A stretch of 8,911 nt of DNA from an uncultured bacterium (lineage in GTDB: Bacteria > Bacillota > Clostridia > Christensenellales > Borkfalkiaceae). Position 1 is the stretch's first letter. The number at the start of each line of letters is the position of its first letter. Location: NCBI GenBank assembly GCA_934871445.1, contig CAKXBD010000087.1, positions 1-8,911 of the forward strand. Direction: 5' to 3'. A model generated the notes under the pieces. That model had not been told where the DNA came from. It did not search any database and was given only the letters and a program-made list of their open reading frames with translations. A program made the translations under genes and the position numbers. Shown here one piece after another: positions 1-5,322 of the stretch.

Positions 1-1191
1 GCAGATAAGGTCGTGAATATTCTTCCCGATCCGGCCGCCCCGCTCGCCGCACAGGTGTTCAAGACGGTCATCGACCCCTATTCGGGAAAACTCAGCTATC
101 TGAAAGTTTTCCGCGGCACTTTGAAGAGCGGAAGCGTCGTTTGGAACGCAAACGCGGAAAAAGAAGAGCGCATCGGTCAGATTTATCTTTTGAAGGGCAA
201 AAAGACGGAACCCGTCACCGAGCTTTTGGCGGGCGACATCGGCGCGGTAAATAAATTGGGTATCACTTCGACGTGCGACACGCTCTGCGACGCGGGCGCG
301 AAAGTGAAATTCGATGCGATACGTTTTCCGAAACCCACGCTCTTTATGGCGGTCTCCTCCGAAAAGAAGGGAGAGGAGGACAAAGTTTTTGCGGGGCTGA
401 ATAAACTTTCCGAGGAAGATTATACTTTCTCGGTGGAAAAGAATACCGAAACGGGAGAAATCCTCATCGGCGGACAGGGCGATACGCAAATTGAAATGTT
501 GGCGAAAAAGGTAAAATCGCGCTACGGCGTGGACGTCAAGCTGACGGAACCGAAAATCGCCTACCGCGAAACCATTCGCTCCGTCGCCACCGCGGAGGGC
601 AAATACAAGAAACAGACGGGCGGACACGGCCAATACGGCCACTGCAAAATTCGTTTCGAGCCCTGCGAAGAGCCCTTCGTATTCGAAGAGGAAGTGGTCG
701 GTGGAGCCGTTCCCAAGCAGTATTTCCCCGCCGTGGAAAAGGGTCTCAAAGAGAGCCTTTCCTCCGGTCCCATCGCGGGCTATCCCGTCACGGGCGTCAA
801 GGCGGTGCTCTACGACGGAAGCTATCACGAAGTAGACAGCTCGGAAATGGCCTTCAAAGCGGCCGCAGCGCTCGCTTTCAAGGAGGGCTTGAAGAATGCC
901 TCGCCCGTGCTTTTAGAGCCCGTATATCGCTTAAAAATCGCCGTTCCGGGCGATTATCTCGGCGATGTGATGGGCGACATCAACAAACGCCGCGGACGGA
1001 TTATGGGCACGACGACGGAAAACGAACTGACGATCGTCACGGCGGAGGTTCCTCAGGCGGAAATCGAAAAATATACCATGGAGCTCCGTTCTCTGACGCG
1101 CGGAAGCGGAAGATTTGCCGCAGAGTTTTTAGACTACGAGGAAGTGCCGCCCATGCTGGCGGAAAAAGTCGCGAACGCGAAAAAGGAGTGA
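1..1191 (+). CDS. Elongation factor G-like translational GTPase, C-terminal part (5' truncated by window edge)
   Basis: The frame is open from base 1 and ends at TGA 1189-1191, giving about 396 residues of a protein normally near 690. The GTPase domain (P-loop, NKxD) lies upstream, so the GTG at 13 is not a true start. Counting from that GTG, domain II begins near residue 12 (AAQVFKTVIDPYSGKLSYL). Domain III spans about 105-180, domain IV about 180-300, and domain V about 302-385 with PGDYLGDVMGDINKRRGRIMG-like sequence. The domain IV loop reads QTGGHGQYGHC (201-211); canonical EF-G usually has SGGRGQYGHV. The C-terminal element reads RSLTRGSGRF where canonical EF-G has RSMTQGRGSF. These differences suggest an EF-G-like paralogue (FusA2/EF-G-II type) rather than the main fusA, and no str-operon genes follow. 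EF-G proteins act on cytosolic ribosomes in translocation or recycling; the exact role of this paralogue is unknown. Confidence 0.88.
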   Translation, partial: ADKVVNILPDPAAPLAAQVFKTVIDPYSGKLSYLKVFRGTLKSGSVVWNANAEKEERIGQIYLLKGKKTEPVTELLAGDIGAVNKLGITSTCDTLCDAGAKVKFDAIRFPKPTLFMAVSSEKKGEEDKVFAGLNKLSEEDYTFSVEKNTETGEILIGGQGDTQIEMLAKKVKSRYGVDVKLTEPKIAYRETIRSVATAEGKYKKQTGGHGQYGHCKIRFEPCEEPFVFEEEVVGGAVPKQYFPAVEKGLKESLSSGPIAGYPVTGVKAVLYDGSYHEVDSSEMAFKAAAALAFKEGLKNASPVLLEPVYRLKIAVPGDYLGDVMGDINKRRGRIMGTTTENELTIVTAEVPQAEIEKYTMELRSLTRGSGRFAAEFLDYEEVPPMLAEKVANAKKE

Positions 1192-1416
1192 CGACGCCCG
1201 AAGATCGCCAAAGAAGAACGGAGCAGGCCCTTCCCGACAATCTCAAAGCGAGAAAAAATCGCCCCTGACAAAAATTTGAGGGACGAAACGGGGGGCGGCC
1301 GCTATGGGAAAAGCACAAAAATCCTGCGTTCCTGTTTTATCAAAAAAATCACACCTACCCTTTCTTTTATTCTTTTGCGGAAGGGGAAAAGGGTGCGCGG
1401 TTCAGCCGCGGGCCCG
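1192..1416 (+). other. Long 3' untranslated / intergenic stretch with nested inverted repeats
   Basis: About 225 bases lie between the EF-G-like stop and the terminator and hold no convincing gene. A short ATG frame at 1304 follows a G-rich run, but it reads through the terminator and into the PAP2 gene and shows no recognisable protein. Visible structure: CTCAAA 1242-1247 can pair with TTTGAG 1275-1280 around an inner GCGA/TCGC pair (1248-1251, 1259-1262); ACCCTTT near 1355 can pair with AAAGGGT near 1388-1394; and a perfect 14-bp palindrome, CCGCGGGCCCGCGG, sits at 1406-1419. The stretch could be a structured 3' UTR or a small RNA, or simply spacer. I see no known riboswitch signature. Confidence 0.45.
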
Positions 1417-1458
1417 CGGAATCTCCCGAACTCCCCCTGTCGGGAGGTTCCGTTTTTT
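1417..1458 (+). terminator. Intrinsic terminator downstream of the EF-G-like gene
   Basis: Bases 1417-1429 pair with 1440-1452 in a 13-bp stem (core CTCCCGA/TCGGGAG, one G-T pair) around a 10-base loop, followed at once by six T residues at 1453-1458. This is a textbook Rho-independent terminator for + strand transcription from the EF-G-like gene. The T-tract ends one base before the -35 of the next promoter, so termination and re-initiation abut. Confidence 0.88.
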
Positions 1459-1459
1459 G

Positions 1460-1488
1460 TTGCATAATTTTATAAGATATGGTATACT
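1460..1488 (+). promoter_or_regulatory. Vegetative-type promoter with extended -10 for the PAP2 gene
   Basis: The -35 is TTGCAT (1460-1465), the spacer exactly 17 bases, and the -10 TATACT (1483-1488), preceded by TGG, which supplies the extended -10 TGn motif (1480-1482). A start about 7 bases after the -10 falls at 1494-1496, on the ATG at 1495. No Shine-Dalgarno sequence precedes that ATG. Confidence 0.8.
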
Positions 1489-1494
1489 GATTGC

Positions 1495-2004
1495 ATGTTG
1501 CACGAATTTTATCGAAAAATATACGAGCGCCATTCGCGGTTTTATTTTCGCCATCCGCAGGCGAAAAAAGCGTTGATTTTTGCAAATTACGGGTTGACGG
1601 CGGCAATATTCGCGGCCTATGCGTTTTTGTGCCTGTTTGAATTTCTCATACATACCCCCGAATGGACGGCCTTTCTCAAAATTTTGGGGATTCCCCTTCT
1701 TTGCCTGCTCACGGTTTCGCTCCTGAGAAATCTCTTCGACCGCAAGCGCCCGTATGAAGGCGCGGGAATCGTTCCCGTCATCGAAAAGAAGAAAAAGGGA
1801 CACTCCTTTCCCAGCCGTCACCTCGCCTCCGCTTTCGTCATCGGCACGGTATTTCTCCCCTATTGCCTCCCCGCGGGAATTGTCGTCCTCTCCGCGGGCG
1901 CCATTTTAGGCTATGTGCGATTCGCCGCCGGCGTACACTATCCCTCTGATCTCGCCGTCGGCGCCCTCTTGGGCGCGCTGTTCGGCGCTCTGGTTTTTAT
2001 CTGA
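1495..2004 (+). CDS. PAP2-family integral membrane phosphatase
   Basis: A 169-residue protein with the three-part PAP2 (type 2 phosphatidic acid phosphatase) active site. Motif 1 is R78-x6-R85-P86, motif 2 is SFPSRH (104-109), and motif 3 is R142-x5-H148-x3-D152. H109 and H148 would be the acid/base and nucleophile of the phospho-histidine mechanism. Hydrophobic stretches near 27-50, 60-78, 111-141 and 153-169 fit a polytopic membrane enzyme with the active site at the membrane face. Substrates in this family include undecaprenyl pyrophosphate and other lipid phosphates; the sequence does not decide between them. Motif 1 begins with Arg where Lys is usual, and the Ser commonly before the motif 3 Arg is Val. 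ATG 1495 is the first in-frame start and sits on the predicted transcription start; TTG at 1498 is an alternative. Confidence 0.88.
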   Translation: MLHEFYRKIYERHSRFYFRHPQAKKALIFANYGLTAAIFAAYAFLCLFEFLIHTPEWTAFLKILGIPLLCLLTVSLLRNLFDRKRPYEGAGIVPVIEKKKKGHSFPSRHLASAFVIGTVFLPYCLPAGIVVLSAGAILGYVRFAAGVHYPSDLAVGALLGALFGALVFI

Positions 2005-2104
2005 CGGGAATTCGGCTTATCCGTATTTTGCAATCGTCATTTGCACTAACTTTGATTTTCGTCTGACGGGTGATTTGCTTTCTATATCTCCTGAAAATGA
2101 AGAG

Positions 2105-2132
2105 ACGGCGGCAGACTTTTGTCTGCCGCCGT
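2105..2132. terminator. Probable bidirectional terminator between the PAP2 gene and rsmA
   Basis: A perfect 12-bp stem (ACGGCGGCAGAC pairing with GTCTGCCGCCGT) around a TTTT loop lies between the convergent PAP2 and rsmA ends, 12 bases past the rsmA stop. It is symmetric, so it can act on both transcripts. The flanks are only modestly T-rich: TCGTTATTTT on the + side and CTCTTCATTTT on the - side. It is therefore weaker as a canonical terminator than the one at 1417, though its position is apt. Confidence 0.72.
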
Positions 2133-2144
2133 TCGTTATTTTCA

Positions 2145-2981
2145 CTAATCTTTTATATAATCGCACAAAACGTCGGAGAGAATCCCCAAGCGTTCGGGCG
2201 AGAGCGTCTCCCCGCGCGCCTTTTCGTCGATTTCCGCCCTCCGCAAAATCTCCTTGGCCGTTTCGCGGGAAAGAGAAAAACAGGCGACGAGATTGTTTTC
2301 GAGGGTCTTTCTCCGATTGAAAAACGCGCTTCTCACCGCCGCGCGGTACATCTTTTCGCTCTTCACGGGCAGTCGGCCGCGTTCGAAAGAAATCTTCACG
2401 ACCGCGGAATCGACGTTGGGACGGGGATAGAACAGAGTCCGAGGCACTCTCTTTACGATTTTCGCGCTTCCTTTGAGCGCGATCGCGGCCGTTATCGCGC
2501 CGTATTCGGGCGTGTTTTCCCTCGCGCAGAAGCGCTCCGCGACCTCCTCCTGCACCATGACGGAAATGCCCTTGCACAGCTCGCTTTCCTCCAAAAGTTT
2601 CGTCACGAGCGGCGTGGTAATATAATAGGGCAGGTTCGCCACGACCGTATACGCTCCGATTTCCCTTTCGAATGCGGGCAGATCCAGCTTGTTGAAATCT
2701 CGGAAAATCACCTCGACGTTATCCAGCCCCGACAGCGTCTCCGCGAGAACGGGTTTCAGATCGGTATCGATATCGAACGCATAGACCTTTTTCGCGACCT
2801 CTGCGAGCGCGCGCGTCAAAGTCCCCGCGCCGCAGCCGATTTCCACCGCAGTGTCCTCCCCGCCGATTCCCGAAGCGGCGACGATGGATTTCAATAAATT
2901 CGTATCGGAAATAAAATTCTGTCCGAACTGTTTCTTAAAGCGAAACCCGTGTTTTATCAGAGTAGTGCGTAAATCTTCCAT
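2145..2981 (-). CDS. rsmA: 16S rRNA (adenine1518/1519-N6)-dimethyltransferase
   Basis: A 278-residue protein of normal RsmA/KsgA length. It uses S-adenosylmethionine to dimethylate two adjacent adenines in the helix 45 loop of 16S rRNA during late 30S assembly. Visible signatures are KKQFGQNF-ISD (17-26), SAM-binding motif I EIGCGAGTLT (47-56), the catalytic motif NLPYYI (116-121), FYPRPNVDSAV (184-194), and FNRRKTL (221-227) in the helical C-terminal domain. Cys occupies the motif I position where Pro is common (EIGPG); the Gly pattern is intact. The ATG at 2981 follows GGCGGAGG with only three bases between. The frame stays open upstream, but no better in-frame start exists and homology begins here. 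It is the last gene of the minus-strand cluster, 62 bases after the unknown gene. Loss of RsmA classically gives kasugamycin resistance. Confidence 0.95.
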   Translation of the reverse strand: MEDLRTTLIKHGFRFKKQFGQNFISDTNLLKSIVAASGIGGEDTAVEIGCGAGTLTRALAEVAKKVYAFDIDTDLKPVLAETLSGLDNVEVIFRDFNKLDLPAFEREIGAYTVVANLPYYITTPLVTKLLEESELCKGISVMVQEEVAERFCARENTPEYGAITAAIALKGSAKIVKRVPRTLFYPRPNVDSAVVKISFERGRLPVKSEKMYRAAVRSAFFNRRKTLENNLVACFSLSRETAKEILRRAEIDEKARGETLSPERLGILSDVLCDYIKD

Positions 2982-3043
2982 AATCCTCCGCCTGTCTTTT
3001 CCCGCGAGGGAATCAGCCTTTTCAGGGATTTTTCGTTTTTCAT

Positions 3044-3517
3044 TTAATTCCGTTCGCTCGGCACCTGCAATCCGTACTTTTCCGCCGCCCTCACGTATTC
3101 CGCCACGAGAAAAAAGTTTTCGAGATCCTTTTCGTCCAAGCCGCGGAAAAAGAAAACCTCGTCGTATAAATCCACATATTCGTCGGGCGAAAGTGCAGAA
3201 GATTCCATAAAAAACGCGCCCGTTTCCGCTTCCAGCCCGACGAAAACCTCCCCGCCCCGCCAAAACAGACGAAAGACCTCCGCGCGCGGCTCTTTTCCTT
3301 CGGGGAGTTTTTCGCGGTAACATTCGTTTTCGAGAACGTTTCCCGCCGTCGCGGCGAGCATTTCCCTATCGTCGGTACGGACGGCGGAATACCGCTTTTT
3401 CAGGTATGCGGCAAGCTCCTCTCCGCTCCTTCGGCAGGGACGGATTTTTTCCCGATATTCCTCAAAAATACTTTTCCATTCCTCGATTTCCGACCTCGTC
3501 GCCTCGTGCGTCAGCAT
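3044..3517 (-). CDS. Unrecognised acidic soluble protein upstream of rsmA
   Basis: A 157-residue protein I cannot assign to a family. It is rich in Glu, Arg and aromatic residues, with no signal peptide or membrane segment. The N-terminal third (TRSEIEEWKSIFEEYREKI) looks helical and carries the basic stretch CRRSGEEL. The middle (EVFRLFWRGGEVFVGLEAET) looks like beta strands, and the C-terminus is acidic and helical (DEKDLENFFLVAEYVRAAEKYG). The start is set by the ribosome binding site: GGGGAGG at 3531-3525 lies seven bases before ATG 3517. A frame start 13 codons further upstream (3556) would put that site inside the gene. The gene lies 230 bases after the radical SAM gene and 62 bases before rsmA, probably co-transcribed with rsmA. 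It occupies the place where many Bacillota have rnmV, but has none of the Toprim motifs of RNase M5. The coding call is firm; the function is unknown. Confidence 0.8.
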   Translation of the reverse strand: MLTHEATRSEIEEWKSIFEEYREKIRPCRRSGEELAAYLKKRYSAVRTDDREMLAATAGNVLENECYREKLPEGKEPRAEVFRLFWRGGEVFVGLEAETGAFFMESSALSPDEYVDLYDEVFFFRGLDEKDLENFFLVAEYVRAAEKYGLQVPSERN

Positions 3518-3524
3518 CGGCATT

Positions 3525-3531
3525 CCTCCCC
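3525..3531 (-). promoter_or_regulatory. Strong Shine-Dalgarno that sets the start of the unknown gene
   Basis: The minus strand reads GGGGAGG seven bases before ATG 3517-3515. A second ATG (in-frame Met two codons upstream) directly abuts the site and would be too close, so 3517 is the preferred start. Confidence 0.8.
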
Positions 3532-3556
3532 GCGAATATATTTCCGATTTCTTCAA

Positions 3557-3747
3557 ATCAGAAAAGAGAAAAGCTCAAATATATAGTTCTATTCTTCCGT
3601 ACAGAGAGAACGCTCAGCTCCGTTTTTTTCATACGGAGACAAAACATGCAATTCCGCTTTTCATATAACGGTAAAAAATATACATCTCAACTCTTTACGT
3701 ACGGCGGCAAAAAATACTTTTGCCGAAATCTTATGTCAGCCTTTTTT
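3557..3747 (-). other. Intra-cluster gap with two hairpins and no gene
   Basis: This gap separates the radical SAM stop from the unknown gene. It holds an 8-bp hairpin at 3705-3725 (CGGCAAAA, five-base loop, TTTTGCCG). Its T-run lies within the stem, so it is at best a poor terminator for metG-tatD-rSAM. A smaller hairpin at 3618-3638 (CTCCGT/ACGGAG, nine-base loop) would lie in the leader of the downstream transcript. A + strand frame from 3646 continues across the radical SAM gene in antisense and shows no family signature, so I do not call it a gene. Confidence 0.5.
3662..3690 (-). promoter_or_regulatory. Candidate promoter for the unknown gene and rsmA
   Basis: On the minus strand TTGAGA (3690-3685) is followed by exactly 17 bases and TATATG (3667-3662). 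The -35 matches consensus at five of six positions; the -10 matches at four and lacks the conserved final T. Transcription would start near 3655 and give a leader of about 138 bases containing the hairpin at 3618-3638. A read-through transcript from metG is the alternative source. Confidence 0.4.
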
Positions 3748-4521
3748 TCAAGAATCGGTAATATATTTGCGGACATACAGGGGAACGCCTACCCCCTCGG
3801 CCACCCGCTTGCAGGCGGCAACCTCCTCCTCTCCCACGCAGTCTACCACGGAGAAGCGGCACCCCACGCCGTTGCGTTTACAGAGCCGAGCAAATTCGAC
3901 GAGCGCGGCAAATCCGTTCTCCCCGAACATGGAACGGCAAATCGGCTGATACCTTTCCGCGCTGGAAGCGTTGAGGGAGACGTTTACGAGGTCGATTTTT
4001 CCCTTTAAGTCGGGTACGATGTCCCTCTTATTGATGAGGTTCCCCTGCCCGTTGGTATTGAGGCGGGTAGAAAGCCCCTTGGAATGGGCGTAATCCGCCA
4101 CGGCGAGCATTTCCGCGAGCTTATAGGTCGGCTCCCCGAAGCCGCAGAATACGACTTCCTTGAAGCGGGACAAATCTCCCATGGCGTTCATGGCAGCGAT
4201 GACCTTTTCCGCGGTCGGATCGCCGTGTCTGAGCCAAAGATAATTTCCGTAATAGCTCGCGCGCTCGTTTCTCACGCAGAAAGAACAGCCGTTGGAGCAT
4301 TTGTTCGTGAGGTTGATATACAGGTTTCCATCGAGGGTATAGACGTAGGTATCCTTGCGGTTTTCGCCGTTATTCTTATCCCTGCTCCCCGCGTTCTTAT
4401 TTTTATCTCTATTGTTTTGCGGATTTTTCTTTCCGCTGTCGCCGTTGCCTTTCGGCGCGGGATTCTTTCCGCCGCGACCGCCGTTCTGAGGGCGGCCGCC
4501 CTTGTTTTTTTCGTTGCTCAT
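3748..4521 (-). CDS. TatD-associated radical SAM protein with a low-complexity basic N-terminal tail
   Basis: A 257-residue radical SAM enzyme. The 4Fe-4S ligands are C75, C79 and C82 (CSNGCSFC), followed by the SAM-binding GEP motif in FCGFGEPTY (125-133) and the RLNTNGQGNL strand (153-162). This arrangement, next to tatD, fits the TatD-linked radical SAM family (TIGR04038, recalled from memory), whose reaction is not known. Residues 2-58 are almost entirely Asn, Lys, Gly, Arg, Asp and Pro, with GGRGG and repeated NK/DKN units. They look disordered, basic and potentially nucleic-acid binding. The ATG at 4521-4519 overlaps the tatD stop by four bases (ATGA) and no Shine-Dalgarno is evident, so translation is probably coupled to tatD. 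The core would fit a start near residue 58, but no suitable start codon with a ribosome binding site is seen there. Confidence 0.88.
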   Translation of the reverse strand: MSNEKNKGGRPQNGGRGGKNPAPKGNGDSGKKNPQNNRDKNKNAGSRDKNNGENRKDTYVYTLDGNLYINLTNKCSNGCSFCVRNERASYYGNYLWLRHGDPTAEKVIAAMNAMGDLSRFKEVVFCGFGEPTYKLAEMLAVADYAHSKGLSTRLNTNGQGNLINKRDIVPDLKGKIDLVNVSLNASSAERYQPICRSMFGENGFAALVEFARLCKRNGVGCRFSVVDCVGEEEVAACKRVAEGVGVPLYVRKYITDS

Positions 4522-5312
4522 GTTTTCGTTTTCAGTCTGAAAAACAGCCTCTCTGCATTTTCAAGGATCTGTCTTTCGAGCTCCTCCTCTTTTTCTTCGC
4601 GCAGAAGCGCCAGATTTGCAAGCGTATGCTTCACGTTCTTCGGTTCGTTCGGGAAAACGCCCCGAAAGGGTTCGGGCGTCAGATACGGGCTGTCCGTCTC
4701 CGTCAGAATACGGTCCGAAGCGACGGCTTTCGCGCTTTCGTGTACTTTTTTCGCGTTCTTGAACGTCGACGTACCGCCGAAAGAAAAATACATTCCCAAA
4801 GCGGAAAACTCCCGCACCATTTCCGAAGAATAGGAATAACAGTGCATGAGCCCGCCCCTTTTCAGGAGCGGTTTATTTTCTCTCAGGATTTCCAGCGTAT
4901 CCGCCGCCGCGTCGCGGCTGTGAATGACGACGGGAAGCCCCGTTTCGTCCGCGATTTTCAATTGTCTGATAAAGACTTCTTTTTGCAGCTCGCGGTCAGG
5001 ATTGTCGGGAAAATGGTAATCCAGCCCGATTTCTCCTATCGCGACGCATTTCGGATGAGCGGCGAGCCGAGTAATTTCCGAAAGATCTCCCTCCTTCATT
5101 CGGGACAATTCCTCGGGCTGAAACCCCGCGGAAAAGTATACGTCGGAATTTTGTTCGGAAAGCTCTTTCGCCGCCAGCGAGGATTCGAGGTCGAACCCCG
5201 AACAAATCATCGCCGAAACGCCCGCCGCCCGCGCCCGTTCCAAAACGGCGGTCAAGCCGCCCGCGCGGTCATATTCCCCGCCCGTCAGGTGGCAGTGTAC
5301 GTCTATCGACAT
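4518..5312 (-). CDS. tatD: TatD-family metal-dependent hydrolase / DNase
   Basis: A 264-residue TIM-barrel hydrolase of usual TatD length. Metal-site residues are visible in order: H6 and H8 (DVHCHL), E94 (GEIGLDYH), H131 (VIHSRDA), H157 (HCYS) and D207 (ETDSPYL). Family members are cytosolic Mg2+-dependent 3'-5' exonucleases or DNases; a role in nucleic-acid quality control is inferred. The conserved GxHP segment reads GFQP (63-66), with Gln replacing His. The gene starts 10 bases after the metG stop. Its Shine-Dalgarno GAGG lies over the metG stop codon, and its own stop overlaps the radical SAM start, so the three genes form one tightly coupled unit. The metG-tatD order is conserved in Bacillota (metS-yabD in Bacillus subtilis). 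Confidence 0.94.
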   Translation of the reverse strand: MSIDVHCHLTGGEYDRAGGLTAVLERARAAGVSAMICSGFDLESSLAAKELSEQNSDVYFSAGFQPEELSRMKEGDLSEITRLAAHPKCVAIGEIGLDYHFPDNPDRELQKEVFIRQLKIADETGLPVVIHSRDAAADTLEILRENKPLLKRGGLMHCYSYSSEMVREFSALGMYFSFGGTSTFKNAKKVHESAKAVASDRILTETDSPYLTPEPFRGVFPNEPKNVKHTLANLALLREEKEEELERQILENAERLFFRLKTKT

Positions 5313-5322
5313 AATTTTTTCC

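Noticed and set aside
1455..1490. dif-like recombination site near the strand-bias change
   Set aside because: GCATAA is present, but the second arm does not match any Xer half-site I know; the sequence is explained as a promoter.
1304..1576. 90-codon + strand frame after a G-rich ribosome-binding-like run
   Set aside because: It crosses a strong terminator and overlaps the PAP2 gene in another frame; the protein looks random and Arg/Lys-rich.
2982..3323. Upstream extension of the rsmA frame to 3323
   Set aside because: The extra residues overlap the unknown gene and are Arg/Gly-rich without homology; RsmA starts naturally at 2981 behind GGCGGAGG.
3406..4008. + strand frame with a repeated YxGKKY segment near 3660-3720
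   Set aside because: The repeat is short and falls in non-coding sequence, and the rest is antisense to the radical SAM gene; no ribosome binding site.
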